A stretch of 64,000 nt of DNA from NCBI GenBank assembly GCA_017051695.1, contig JAFIDK010000008.1, positions 62,001 through 126,000 on the forward strand, in the 5' to 3' direction. The translations under genes and the position numbers were made by a program. Each line of letters starts with the position of its first letter. Positions within the stretch are counted from its first letter, which is position 1. This DNA is from Algoriphagus aestuarii. GTDB lineage: Bacteria > Bacteroidota > Bacteroidia > Cytophagales > Cyclobacteriaceae. Below the pieces are notes generated by a model, which was not told the DNA's origin, did no database searches, and saw only the letters and a program-made list of their open reading frames with translations. Of the stretch, positions 1-8,892 are shown in pieces.

Positions 1-192
1 TCTCAGTCCAAAAATAGTCACCATTGGAATGACCAACGTCGACAAGACAATCAGTAAAAAAATCCTTCCTTTAATCACCTCTGGAATGCTACTTGCCTCT
101 GGAACCAAAAAAAGAACCAAACCAAATACCAAAGTAGGCACAAGAAGTGGCTGAAAAACGACTGATACAAAGAGGGCAATAAATCTTGACAC
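1..192 (-). CDS. Partial membrane protein downstream of rpoN
   Basis: An open frame of 64 codons begins with GTG at 192-190 and runs off the window edge without a stop. Its start shares a base with the rpoN stop codon (TAGTG), so translation is probably coupled to rpoN. The peptide begins MSRFIALFVSVVFQPLLVPT and is very hydrophobic, with membrane segments at about residues 5-31 and 43-60. I do not recognise the family. The overlap and the hydrophobic pattern are seen directly. That it is a real gene is an inference from the overlap and continuous reading. The C-terminal part lies outside the window. Confidence 0.6.
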   Translation of the reverse strand, partial: MSRFIALFVSVVFQPLLVPTLVFGLVLFLVPEASSIPEVIKGRIFLLIVLSTLVIPMVTIFGLR

Positions 193-1646
193 TAAAGTTC
201 TTTTCTTAGTCTAGCTACTGGTATTTGCAGTTGTTCTCTATATTTCGCAACTGTTCTACGAGCGATATTATACCCCTTTTTATTCAGCATCTTCACCAAT
301 TTATCATCAGAAAGCGGCTTCTTTTTATCCTCATCATCCACCATCGCCTGAAGGACTGACTTCACTTCTCGATTACTTACATCTTCCCCGCTATCGGTGG
401 CAATTCCTTCGGAGAAAAAGTATTTCAATGGATACACTCCAAATTCTGTCTGAATTGCTTTGCTATTCGCTACTCTAGAAACTGTAGAAATATCCATGTC
501 AATTCTTTCAGCAATATCCTTTAGAATCATCGGACGGAGGTTGGTTTCATCCCCATCAATAAAAAACTCTTTCTGATAATTCAGAATTGCTTCCATTGTC
601 CTCAAAAGTGTATTTTGACGTTGCTTAATGGCGTCAATGAACCATTTGGCAGCATCTAACTTCTGCTTCACAAAAGTGACAGTTTCTTTGAGCTTTTTAT
701 CTTTTTTATCACTCTTATCATAGGCATCAAACATCTCAGAATAAGATCTGGATATTCTCAGTTCGGGAGCATTCCGGGAATTCAAACTGATTTCCATTTT
801 CCCGCCGTTATTGGTAAGGATAAAGTCAGGAATGATGTATTGGGTTCTTACAAGCCCTTCTGCTACTCCCCCTGGTTTAGGATTTAGTTTAGTGATTAGA
901 TTGACTGCATCTTTTGTTTCTTCTTCAGTCATGTCGCACTTTTTCTGGATTTTAGAATAGTGCTTTTTGGTAAACTCCTCGAAGCAATCCTGAATGATTC
1001 GTAACGCATGAATGACAGTAGGATCTTCTGGATGTTCTTTTCGTTCCAATTGAAGAGTAAGGCATTCCTGGAGATTTCGGGAAGCAATTCCAGCTGGGTC
1101 AAACGACTGGATTTTTCTTAAAATCTCCTCTAATTCATCGATATCCGTTTCTATATTTTGACTGAATGCCAAATCATTGATGATCGCATCCAAATCACGA
1201 CGGATATAGCCATCATTTTCAATACTTCCTATCAACTGCTGACCGATAATTCGCTGACGATCATCCAATTTTAAGAAATTCAATTGAGAAACAAGCTGCT
1301 CATGCAATGACGACTGGCTGGAAATGGGGATTTCCCTGTCTTCCTCATCTGGATTATAATTTCCATCTCCCTGCATTTTATAGCCACCGTATTCATCATC
1401 TAAGTAATCATCGATATTCACATCACGATCGTCCTGAACAGAATCTTCTTCGTAATTATTATCCTCGAACTCTTCAGAACTGTCATTATCCTCATCCTTA
1501 CCCTCTTCCAGGGCAGGATTTATTTCCAACTCCTCTTCAATTCTCGTATCCAACTCTGCGGTAGGAACCTGCAACAATTTGATAAATTGAATTTGCTGAG
1601 GGGAAAGTTTCTGTGAAAGTGACTGGCTAAGATTCAGCTTTTGCAT
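192..1646 (-). CDS. rpoN: RNA polymerase sigma-54 factor RpoN
   Basis: Sigma-54 directs RNA polymerase to -24/-12 promoters and needs AAA+ enhancer-binding activators. The 484-residue length is normal. Region I at residues 1-50 is rich in Gln and Leu (SQSLSQKLSPQQIQFIKLLQ). It is followed by a very acidic linker at about 50-105, a core-binding region to about 300, and a DNA-binding C-terminus. The RpoN box is visible near residues 462-470 as ARRTVAKYR. The gene is divergent from asnS and its stop overlaps the start of a membrane-protein gene. The leader carries a strong hairpin (see 1678-1706). No enhancer-binding activator gene is present in this window. Confidence 0.97.
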   Translation of the reverse strand: MQKLNLSQSLSQKLSPQQIQFIKLLQVPTAELDTRIEEELEINPALEEGKDEDNDSSEEFEDNNYEEDSVQDDRDVNIDDYLDDEYGGYKMQGDGNYNPDEEDREIPISSQSSLHEQLVSQLNFLKLDDRQRIIGQQLIGSIENDGYIRRDLDAIINDLAFSQNIETDIDELEEILRKIQSFDPAGIASRNLQECLTLQLERKEHPEDPTVIHALRIIQDCFEEFTKKHYSKIQKKCDMTEEETKDAVNLITKLNPKPGGVAEGLVRTQYIIPDFILTNNGGKMEISLNSRNAPELRISRSYSEMFDAYDKSDKKDKKLKETVTFVKQKLDAAKWFIDAIKQRQNTLLRTMEAILNYQKEFFIDGDETNLRPMILKDIAERIDMDISTVSRVANSKAIQTEFGVYPLKYFFSEGIATDSGEDVSNREVKSVLQAMVDDEDKKKPLSDDKLVKMLNKKGYNIARRTVAKYREQLQIPVARLRKEL

Positions 1647-1677
1647 TAGTAATCAGATAAAACCTACATTTGGGTTC

Positions 1678-1706
1678 AAAAAAGGCCTTTTCATTTGAAA
1701 AAGCCT
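1678..1706 (-). promoter_or_regulatory. Hairpin with U-run in the rpoN leader
   Basis: On the minus strand a 10-bp stem (one G-U pair) with a 4-base loop spans 1706-1683. A run of six T follows at 1683-1678, ending about 31 bases before the rpoN ATG. This is the form of an intrinsic terminator, but no gene lies upstream on that strand because asnS is divergent. A perfect TAACTTTG (-7 type) sits just upstream at 1720-1713, without a clear -33 box, so the transcript might begin at the hairpin. It could be an attenuator or a 5' stability element. Confidence 0.4.
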
Positions 1707-1737
1707 CATACCCAAAGTTATGAAAAACAAGCAAATT

Positions 1738-1769
1738 TTTGATAAAAAGCTTATTTAATCGTTTTTTTG
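1738..1769 (+). promoter_or_regulatory. Putative asnS promoter, Bacteroidota type
   Basis: TTTG at 1738-1741 is followed by exactly 20 bases and then TTTTTTTG at 1762-1769. The second box matches the TAnnTTTG consensus in all but the A. It lies about 54 bases before the asnS ATG. The same TTTG-N20 spacing is seen in front of both tRNA genes in this window, which supports the reading. Confidence 0.45.
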
Positions 1770-1822
1770 CATTCCACTTTAAATTACTCGGAAAAAAATT
1801 TTTCCATAAATAAATTCTCCTA

Positions 1823-3274
1823 ATGGCATTTAACAAACGGGTCAAAATCAAGACCATCCTGGATGAAAGTCCGGTAGGAAAGGAAGTGACACTTATGGGC
1901 TGGGTACGTACCAAGCGAAGCAATAAAAATGTATCCTTTATAGCCTTAAATGACGGGTCTACGATCACTAATTACCAGATCGTGGCTGATCCCACTATTA
2001 TTTCTGAGGATATATTAAGAAGATGTGCCACAGGAGCCTGCCTGAAAGTGAGCGGAAAGGTGGTAGAATCCCAGGGATCAGGTCAATCTTCTGAATTGAA
2101 TGCCTCAACGATAGAAATTTTAGGGGAAGCAGATCCGGAAAAATATCCGCTACAGCCTAAAAAGCATTCATTGGAATTCTTGAGAGAAATCGCTCATTTG
2201 AGAATGAGAACAAATACTTTTGGTGCTGTTTTCAGAGTGAGACATGCCTTGGCATATGCGGTTCATAAATATTTCAATGACAGGGGATTCTTTTATATCC
2301 ACACCCCAATAATTACTGCTTCTGATGCAGAAGGTGCTGGAGAAACTTTCAAAGTAACTACCTTGAATCTGGGCAATCCTCCTAGAACCGAAGACGGGAA
2401 AATTGATTACAAAGAAGATTTCTTTGAAAGAGAAACCAATTTGACTGTTTCGGGTCAGTTGGAAGGGGAGTTGGCAGCTATGGCATTATCGGAAATCTAT
2501 ACTTTCGGGCCTACTTTCAGAGCTGAGAATTCTAACACTGCAAGACACCTTGCAGAATTCTGGATGATCGAGCCTGAAATGGCATTCTATGACGCCGAAG
2601 ACAATCAGGATCTTGCTGAGGACTTCTTAAAATATGTCATCCAATACGCGTTGGATAATTGTGCGGAAGATCTGAAATTCCTGGATCAGCGTTTGGTGGA
2701 AGAAGAAAAATCCAAGCCACAGGATCAGAGAAGCGAACTTGGATTGATCGACAAGTTGAAATTCGTAGTTGAGAATGATTTTGTCAGATTGACTTATACA
2801 GAGGCAATAGATATTCTTAGAAATTCAAATCCCAACAAGAAAAAGAAGTTCTCATATTTGATCGATGCATGGGGCGCTGATCTGCAATCTGAACACGAGC
2901 GCTATTTGGTGGAGAAACATTTCAAAAAGCCAGTAATTTTGACAGATTATCCAAAGGAAATAAAATCCTTCTACATGCGCCAAAACGAGGATGGAAAGAC
3001 AGTAGCAGCAATGGACATCCTTTTCCCAGGTATCGGTGAAATCGTTGGAGGTTCTCAGCGTGAAGAAAGACTGGATGTACTGACAAAGAGGATGGAAGAA
3101 ATGAACATCCCACAGGATGAAATGTGGTGGTACTTAGACACTAGAAGATTTGGAGCCACTCCACATGCAGGATTTGGATTAGGTTTTGAACGAATGGTCT
3201 TATTCGTCACCGGAATGAGCAATATTCGAGATGTCATCGCTTTCCCAAGAACACCTGGAAATGCAGAATTTTAA
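1823..3274 (+). CDS. asnS: Asparaginyl-tRNA synthetase
   Basis: Class IIb aminoacyl-tRNA synthetase that charges tRNA-Asn. The N-terminal OB-fold anticodon-binding domain occupies about residues 18-115 ([12 protein letters not shown]). The catalytic domain follows, with class II motif 2 (TFRAENSNT, near residue 235) and motif 3 ([12 protein letters not shown], near residue 455). The 483-residue length fits bacterial AsnRS (about 465-480). The FRAENSNT motif 2 favours Asn over Asp specificity. It is transcribed alone, divergent from rpoN, with a terminator shared with the convergent transporter gene. Confidence 0.97.
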   Translation: MAFNKRVKIKTILDESPVGKEVTLMGWVRTKRSNKNVSFIALNDGSTITNYQIVADPTIISEDILRRCATGACLKVSGKVVESQGSGQSSELNASTIEILGEADPEKYPLQPKKHSLEFLREIAHLRMRTNTFGAVFRVRHALAYAVHKYFNDRGFFYIHTPIITASDAEGAGETFKVTTLNLGNPPRTEDGKIDYKEDFFERETNLTVSGQLEGELAAMALSEIYTFGPTFRAENSNTARHLAEFWMIEPEMAFYDAEDNQDLAEDFLKYVIQYALDNCAEDLKFLDQRLVEEEKSKPQDQRSELGLIDKLKFVVENDFVRLTYTEAIDILRNSNPNKKKKFSYLIDAWGADLQSEHERYLVEKHFKKPVILTDYPKEIKSFYMRQNEDGKTVAAMDILFPGIGEIVGGSQREERLDVLTKRMEEMNIPQDEMWWYLDTRRFGATPHAGFGLGFERMVLFVTGMSNIRDVIAFPRTPGNAEF

Positions 3275-3279
3275 AAGTG

Positions 3280-3308
3280 AACCCCGGCTAAAAAGTCGGG
3301 GTTATTTT
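3280..3308 (+). terminator. Terminator after asnS
   Basis: Inverted repeat AACCCCG (3280-3286) and CGGGGTT (3297-3303), followed by ATTTTTTAG. It sits directly after the asnS stop and touches the end of the convergent MFS gene. The U-run is on the plus strand, so it mainly serves asnS. Confidence 0.8.
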
Positions 3309-4496
3309 TTAGCTGACAATTTTGACTCTTTTCGCCAATGGAAGGCATAAAAGGCTGAAGAAAATAGCCAAGTAGCCAACAAGATTGAAATTTGTGAGTT
3401 GACCGGAAGCATTTTCTCCAATTATGATCCCAGCAATCAAGGAGGCCAAACCTGCCGCCATCTGCTGGATAGCCGAATTAAAACTTAAAAAACTCCCCCT
3501 GTTTTCTGGTTTTGCTGTACCGGTAATAATTGCTGCTGCAGGCACATATCGCCCATTTGAAGTCACAAAAAACATGGTCGTGATCACCAAAACCAATGGG
3601 ACGGGTGTTACTCCCAAATGCGTAATGATTCCGATCGGGATGACATTCAAGGTCATAAAAACGCTGAAAACTTTCAGCTTACCATATTTATCGGACAATT
3701 TACCCACCCATGGAGAGGTGAAAATTGTAAAAGCTCCCCCAGCCATATAGATATAAGTCAGCTGCATTTCGGTAAACCCCACATTGGCGACATTATATGG
3801 ACTCAAAAAAGGAATAATCATAAACTGTCCAAACATCATCATTACAGAAAGTCCAATTGCTCTCATTTGATTGGAATTACCTGTCACCCTTTTCACTACT
3901 TCTATTGGGCTAGGTCGAATGATTTCTTTGCCCAGATGCTCCGTGATATTCGGAATAAACTTGATAATCATCCCGAGACTGATCACAGATAAACCTGTCA
4001 ATAAGTAAAATGGCATATGCCAATCAGACAAACTTGCCAGAAAGAGCCCCATAGGCACTCCCAATACCGATGCGAGTGAAAAAGCTGCCATCACTAAGCC
4101 CATTGCTCTACCTCTTCTGGAATCAGGAATCACATCTCCAATAATTGCCAAAATCAACGCAGAAGTCAAACCACCAAATAATCCGGAAACAACCCTTGCC
4201 ATTAATAGAACTTGATAACTAGGAGAGATAGCACAACCTAAAGTAGCCATTGCAAATCCCAAATACACCCAAAGTAGGATGGTCTTTCGGTCATATCGGT
4301 CTAAAAAAAATGCTCCGAAAAAACTGGAAATACCAGCACTAAAAGTGTAAGAAGAAACCAATAAACCGAATTCTCTTGGAGAAATATCAAAAACCCGCAT
4401 TAATTGAGGACCCAACGGCATCAAAATCATAAAATCAACGATATGGATAAAGTTGATTGCTGCCAAGGTCCAAAGAATAAGCTTCTCTTTTTTCAT
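3309..4496 (-). CDS. MFS transporter
   Basis: Major facilitator superfamily secondary transporter of the inner membrane with about 12 predicted membrane segments over 395 residues. The loop 2-3 motif A is seen as DRYDRKTILLW (about residues 66-76). The next half carries GLFGGLTSALILAIIGDVIP and RRGRAMGLVMAAFSLASVLG, typical of drug/sugar efflux type MFS proteins of the Bcr/AraJ/YdhP kind. The substrate cannot be told from sequence. It is a single gene convergent with asnS. A gap of 58 bases separates it from the downstream nnr gene, so co-transcription of the two is not assured. Confidence 0.88.
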   Translation of the reverse strand: MKKEKLILWTLAAINFIHIVDFMILMPLGPQLMRVFDISPREFGLLVSSYTFSAGISSFFGAFFLDRYDRKTILLWVYLGFAMATLGCAISPSYQVLLMARVVSGLFGGLTSALILAIIGDVIPDSRRGRAMGLVMAAFSLASVLGVPMGLFLASLSDWHMPFYLLTGLSVISLGMIIKFIPNITEHLGKEIIRPSPIEVVKRVTGNSNQMRAIGLSVMMMFGQFMIIPFLSPYNVANVGFTEMQLTYIYMAGGAFTIFTSPWVGKLSDKYGKLKVFSVFMTLNVIPIGIITHLGVTPVPLVLVITTMFFVTSNGRYVPAAAIITGTAKPENRGSFLSFNSAIQQMAAGLASLIAGIIIGENASGQLTNFNLVGYLAIFFSLLCLPLAKRVKIVS

Positions 4497-4554
4497 GGGT
4501 ATTTTTGAATAGTAAAAAGGAAGGGTTTTGGACCAGACCTCTATTATAAAACGA

Positions 4555-6024
4555 TTAGGAAATAGCTAGTTGAATATAAGATTCTGGAAAAGCCTCGATA
4601 ATATCTGATGCAATCAGGCCTTTTCTTTTTTTAAGACCAGCAATTTCTCCTGCCAAACCATGGTGATATACCCCACAAATCGCTGCATTTTCCGGCGAGT
4701 AGCCTTGTCCCAAATAGGAAGTAATGATTCCTGTAAGAACATCCCCTGATCCACCAGTGGCCATGTACTTTGTACCAGTTGAATTGAAAATTTGCTTTCC
4801 TGATGGAAGGAAAATCACCGTATTAGCACCTTTCAAAACGAGAATCAATTGATACTTTATTGCAAATTCTTTTGCCAACTGAAGGCGCCCTAAATGATCT
4901 TTTGACGGACCTATTAATCTAGTAAACTCACCTATATGTGGAGTGAGAATAGAATTCTCAGGTATCATATCGATCATCTCTTTATTCTTAGCCAGGATAT
5001 TCAATCCATCGGCGTCGATGACTACCGGCTTTCGAAACTCCTCCAAAATTTGTTTTAAAAGATACTTCCTTCCATCCTGACCCCAGCCAGGCCCAATTCC
5101 AATAGCATCATAAAAATCAAGGTTGGCTATTAATCCCCAAGTTGACATAGCCTCGGGAACCGCGGTTTGGATAATCACTCTTTCTGTATCCTCAATATGG
5201 CATGTTACCAAACCAGAGCCAGCTCTAAGAGCACTTTTGGCAGATAAAATCAAAGCCCCCATTTTACCTGGGCTTCCTCCTGCAATCAATACCTTACCAT
5301 AATCTCCTTTATAAGAAAATCTATGGAATTCCTTATGAAGGCCAGGAATATCATTTTGCTTTATAAAATAAAAGTCAGAATGAAACTCCTCATAAGTAAG
5401 ATAATCAATTCCAATATCCACTAGAGCAAGCTCTCCTACATTTCTTGAATTTTCAGGAAGTAGCAAAGACAATTTTGGGAAGGCAAAAGTAACCGTGAAG
5501 TCGGCACATACACAGTCCCCCTGACATACCTCATCAGAAGGAAGTCCACTGGGAATATCCACAGAGACAACCTTACCATCAAAGGAATTTATTTTCCCTA
5601 TTATCGGAATGGCGCTTTCCCTTAATTCACCTTTTAGTCCAACACCTAAAAAAGAATCAATTAAGACACCATATTGAGGACATACGAAATCTACAAAAGA
5701 TATGATTTCGACGGTATTTGGCAACAAATTCCAATTAATTAAAGCATCAGGGGAAAGTGCTTTTTCATCAGAAAAACATGTCACAATAGATACAGGAAAT
5801 CCATGATTCACAAGATTCCTAGCAATGGCCAATCCATCCCCACCATTTTTACCTGCACCAACGAATATGAACACAGGATCAAGTTTAAACTCCTCTCTTG
5901 CTATGTACCAATCCACGAAACCCAGAGCAGCAACTTCCATTAATTCGTGACTGGATTGCTCTGTTCTTTCCAGATGTTTTAGATCTAATTCTTTGACAAG
6001 ATTTCCACCAATTATTTTTTGCAT
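4555..6024 (-). CDS. nnr: Bifunctional NAD(P)H-hydrate epimerase / dehydratase
   Basis: Metabolite-repair enzyme. The N-terminal YjeF domain (about 1-215) epimerises damaged NAD(P)HX, and the C-terminal ribokinase-like domain (about 225-489) dehydrates S-NAD(P)HX with ADP. The epimerase loop is VGAGKNGGDGLAIARNL (near 54-70). The dehydratase shows GGSPGKMGA, GIGPGWGQ, DADGLNIL, LTPHIGEFTRL and the nucleotide-binding TGGSGDVLTGI near residue 430. The fused form of 489 residues is the common bacterial arrangement. It follows the UMF1-type transporter gene by only 3 bases, so the two form an operon. Confidence 0.95.
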   Translation of the reverse strand: MQKIIGGNLVKELDLKHLERTEQSSHELMEVAALGFVDWYIAREEFKLDPVFIFVGAGKNGGDGLAIARNLVNHGFPVSIVTCFSDEKALSPDALINWNLLPNTVEIISFVDFVCPQYGVLIDSFLGVGLKGELRESAIPIIGKINSFDGKVVSVDIPSGLPSDEVCQGDCVCADFTVTFAFPKLSLLLPENSRNVGELALVDIGIDYLTYEEFHSDFYFIKQNDIPGLHKEFHRFSYKGDYGKVLIAGGSPGKMGALILSAKSALRAGSGLVTCHIEDTERVIIQTAVPEAMSTWGLIANLDFYDAIGIGPGWGQDGRKYLLKQILEEFRKPVVIDADGLNILAKNKEMIDMIPENSILTPHIGEFTRLIGPSKDHLGRLQLAKEFAIKYQLILVLKGANTVIFLPSGKQIFNSTGTKYMATGGSGDVLTGIITSYLGQGYSPENAAICGVYHHGLAGEIAGLKKRKGLIASDIIEAFPESYIQLAIS

Positions 6025-6027
6025 CGG

Positions 6028-7344
6028 TCAGTTCATTTTGGATGTCGACAATTGCGTTTTGGGAATAGAAACTAACAATAAAAACCCTAACCCCACCAAG
6101 AAAAAGATTCCCAAAGTCAATGAGCTATTTCGCATGCTTCCTGTTAATTGCTCGATCACTCCATAGGAGAAGGTTCCTAAAACTATGGCCATTTTTTCAG
6201 TAACATCATAAAAACTGAAATAAGAGGCATGGTCGGTTGTGGTCTCGGGAATCAATTTAGAATAGGTAGACCGGGAAAGCGATTGGATTCCTCCCATTAC
6301 CAATCCGACCACAAAAGCCAATGCAAAAAACTCATAAACCGAATAGACATAATAAGCCGCTCCACAGATAAAAATCCAAACAATCACCATGATCACCAAA
6401 CTGGACTTATTGCCAAACTTTTTTGAAATGAAAGCAAAGAAATAACTCCCAATAATTGCCACAAACTGGATTATCAAAATAGTCAAAATCAATTGATCAC
6501 CTGGCAATCCTAACTCTTTATCACCAAAGCTTGCCGCCAAGTACATCACTGTTTGAACCCCCATAGAATAGAAGAAAAAAGAAGCCAAAAACTTATTCAT
6601 GACACCTATTTCCCTCACCTCCAAAAACACCTTCCGGATTTCTTTATACCCTTTGGAAATAATTTCTTTTGTCACATTTTTACCAAAAGGATTTTTCGGT
6701 AAAACCCGAAAGGTAATTTGAGCAAAACCTGCCCACCAAACTCCGGTAATCAAAAATGATAATCTAGCCGCCACCCCATCGTCTGGAAGCATAAATGCGG
6801 ATGGAAACTGGATCATCAATAAATTCAATACCAATAGTATCACTGAACCAAAATAGCCTAGCGCAAATCCTTTTGCACTTAAAAAATCGTATTCTTTTTC
6901 CTCAGAGATCTCAGGCAAGTAGGCATTATAAAAAACGATACTTCCTGCATATCCAATGCTTGCCAATACACTGGCAATGATTCCAAATTCCAGATTACTC
7001 CCGTCAAAGAAGTACAAGGCAATACAAGAAATGGAGCCCAGATAAGCGAAAAATTTCATGAAAGAAAGTTTCTTGCCAGTAGAATCAGCTATACCTGAAA
7101 GCAAAGGAGAAATTAAAGCAATAACCAGAAATGAAAATGAGATAGAATAGGAATAAAGTACCGTATTGATCATCTCGAATCCAAAAAAGCGAACCAAATC
7201 GCCACCGTCAGCAGCTTTGGTGACGCTATTATAATAAACCGGGAAAATTGTAGAGGTGATCACTAAACTGTAAACTGAATTTGCCCAGTCATACATCGCC
7301 CAACCATTTTGGACTTTCTTTTTATTTGTTAATATTAGTTGCAT
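6028..7344 (-). CDS. UMF1/Atg22-like MFS transporter
   Basis: Membrane transporter of 438 residues with about 12 hydrophobic segments. The N-terminal WAMYDWANSVYSLVITSTIFP (split here as WAMYDWANS and YSLVITSTIFP) is the hallmark of the UMF1 family, whose eukaryotic member Atg22 exports amino acids from vacuoles. The bacterial substrate is unknown. GLVMGGIQSLSRSTYSKLIP, with the motif GGIQSLSRS near residue 350, is also typical. It stands just upstream of nnr (3-base gap) and is separated from the ExbD operon by a terminator. Confidence 0.9.
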   Translation of the reverse strand: MQLILTNKKKVQNGWAMYDWANSVYSLVITSTIFPVYYNSVTKAADGGDLVRFFGFEMINTVLYSYSISFSFLVIALISPLLSGIADSTGKKLSFMKFFAYLGSISCIALYFFDGSNLEFGIIASVLASIGYAGSIVFYNAYLPEISEEKEYDFLSAKGFALGYFGSVILLVLNLLMIQFPSAFMLPDDGVAARLSFLITGVWWAGFAQITFRVLPKNPFGKNVTKEIISKGYKEIRKVFLEVREIGVMNKFLASFFFYSMGVQTVMYLAASFGDKELGLPGDQLILTILIIQFVAIIGSYFFAFISKKFGNKSSLVIMVIVWIFICGAAYYVYSVYEFFALAFVVGLVMGGIQSLSRSTYSKLIPETTTDHASYFSFYDVTEKMAIVLGTFSYGVIEQLTGSMRNSSLTLGIFFLVGLGFLLLVSIPKTQLSTSKMN

Positions 7345-7350
7345 GGGTTA

Positions 7351-7384
7351 AAACAAAAAAAGCTATCCCTGATTTGGGATAGCT
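7351..7384 (-). terminator. Terminator of the exbB-exbD operon
   Basis: A 9-bp perfect stem AGCTATCCC (7361-7369) and GGGATAGCT (7376-7384) with a 6-base loop. On the minus strand it is followed by seven T. It stands 24 bases after the last ExbD stop codon and before the next gene of the same strand. Confidence 0.85.
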
Positions 7385-7408
7385 TTAAATATACTGATTT
7401 GTTTCTAT

Positions 7409-7873
7409 TTAGTCTTTTACAACTTTACCAACAGAAGCATAAAGAACTCTTCTGGCATCTGCTTCTCTCAATTCAGTTTGAACATCGGAGATTGGACCCA
7501 TTTTCACGTCTTTATCCACTTTCATTGAAATCGTAATTCCTCCACGATCTGCTTCAGGCAATTTATCTCTTTCCTGGTTTACCCACTGAACAATTTCAGT
7601 TGTATTCATCAAGGCATCGTTAGCCTGAATTCTTGGCTCAGTACCATACAATGATGTATTCTTAGGCTTTCCAATAAAGATATAAGAAATCAAGGTTTTC
7701 TTTTGCAATTTCTGAAGCTGAGTAGCTTGAGGAATTTTCTGCTCCACCAATATCTCCTGATCTCTCAACACGGTTGTTACCATGAAGAAGAAAAGAAGCA
7801 TGAAGATAATATCCGGTAACGCTGAGGTTGGGATATTTTCAGATACTTTGTTTTTCTTTCCGAACTTTCCCAT
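7409..7873 (-). CDS. exbD: ExbD/TolR-family biopolymer transporter (second copy)
   Basis: Inner-membrane protein of 154 residues with one N-terminal membrane segment (about 21-40, PDIIFMLLFFFMVTTVL) that holds the conserved proton-path Asp. A periplasmic domain follows. ExbD works with ExbB to pass proton-motive force to TonB for outer-membrane uptake. This copy is shorter than the upstream one and is the last gene of the operon, with 1 base between the two. Two different ExbD proteins in a row are common in Bacteroidota and may form a mixed complex. Confidence 0.9.
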   Translation of the reverse strand: MGKFGKKNKVSENIPTSALPDIIFMLLFFFMVTTVLRDQEILVEQKIPQATQLQKLQKKTLISYIFIGKPKNTSLYGTEPRIQANDALMNTTEIVQWVNQERDKLPEADRGGITISMKVDKDVKMGPISDVQTELREADARRVLYASVGKVVKD

Positions 7874-7874
7874 A

Positions 7875-8510
7875 TCAATTAGCTCCTAGTTTATCTGGTT
7901 CTGCGATGGAAATCTGCATTCCTATGCCTTCTTTCCCTTTGTCAATAAGCGCTTGTTCTGCGTCATCTTTACCACTCAAAGCTCTGTACTCATCTGTAGA
8001 TAAGTTGGCTCTGGTTGCATAGATATCGAAGTAAGCTTTTTTCACCAAATCCAATACTTCAAGGTACTTTTCATAGCTAGTACCTCTATTAGTCTTGATG
8101 GAAACAACAGCTTCCTTAGGATGGTCAGAGGACTCAGGATCTCTTTTTGCTTCTGCTTGAAGAGAAGCTGGTAGAGAATTGTAAAGAGCAACAGCTTCTT
8201 CGTCCGGCGCACCGAAGTTCAAAACAAATGCTTTTACATCTTTGTCCAATCCATTGGCATTATCCCTGTATTCACCTTCTACTAGAAGATCATCGTTCGC
8301 ATTGACAAGAATGGTGTAGATATTACGCTCATTCTTTTTAATGTCTGGTGGCGGAACGTTTGGATCAACTTTGGGAGGGAGTACGTTCAAAATACCCTTA
8401 TCCGATGCAATGGTAGTAGTGACGAGAAAGAAGATCAGGAGCAAGAAAGCTATGTCAGCCATAGAACCTGCATTGACCTCCTGGACCATTCTATTTTTCT
8501 TTCTAGCCAT
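7875..8510 (-). CDS. exbD: ExbD/TolR-family biopolymer transporter (long copy)
   Basis: ExbD-like protein of 211 residues, longer than the E. coli protein (about 141). A single membrane segment at about 17-35 (MADIAFLLLIFFLVTTTIA) carries the conserved Asp. The periplasmic part has an insert of about 60 residues (roughly 85-145, rich in Asp, Glu and Ala) before the region FDIYATRANLST. It starts 1 base after the small membrane gene and ends 1 base before the second exbD. It likely partners the ExbB homologue at 8893-9702 in energising TonB-dependent transport. Confidence 0.9.
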   Translation of the reverse strand: MARKKNRMVQEVNAGSMADIAFLLLIFFLVTTTIASDKGILNVLPPKVDPNVPPPDIKKNERNIYTILVNANDDLLVEGEYRDNANGLDKDVKAFVLNFGAPDEEAVALYNSLPASLQAEAKRDPESSDHPKEAVVSIKTNRGTSYEKYLEVLDLVKKAYFDIYATRANLSTDEYRALSGKDDAEQALIDKGKEGIGMQISIAEPDKLGAN

Positions 8511-8511
8511 A

Positions 8512-8841
8512 TTACTTTATCGCTTTATTTAATTCAGTAAATACGATGCCGACTAAAGCGACAACCGCAAGTACGTACGTTGTGATCAGCATACCACCTA
8601 CCAGTTGAGAACCTTCTGGAGTTAGGTTGAATGGATCAGCCTCAAATTTAGGAAGTACTTCATTGCTAGATATTGAATAGGCAACAAAGAACAACACCAA
8701 GATGCCGACAATACCTACTACTGTCTTCAATAAGCTCTTTGGATTGTCCAAAGACTTGATCAAAGGCATTACAATTGAGACAAATGCTCCGATTGCAATT
8801 AGTAAGTAACTACCGTATAATAAAATGTCATAAGTATCCAT
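8512..8841 (-). CDS. Small three-helix membrane protein in exbB-exbD operon
   Basis: Protein of 109 residues with three predicted membrane segments (about 7-29, 41-59 and 83-104) and a short soluble loop at about 60-80. I do not recognise a named family. It sits between exbB (51-base gap) and the first exbD (1-base gap), so it is almost certainly translated with the motor complex. A role as an accessory or stabilising subunit of the ExbB-ExbD complex is an inference from position only. Confidence 0.8.
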   Translation of the reverse strand: MDTYDILLYGSYLLIAIGAFVSIVMPLIKSLDNPKSLLKTVVGIVGILVLFFVAYSISSNEVLPKFEADPFNLTPEGSQLVGGMLITTYVLAVVALVGIVFTELNKAIK

Positions 8842-8892
8842 AATGTAGCTTTCTTTGGGGTTAACTTTAATAATTGAAACGCAACTGACGGC

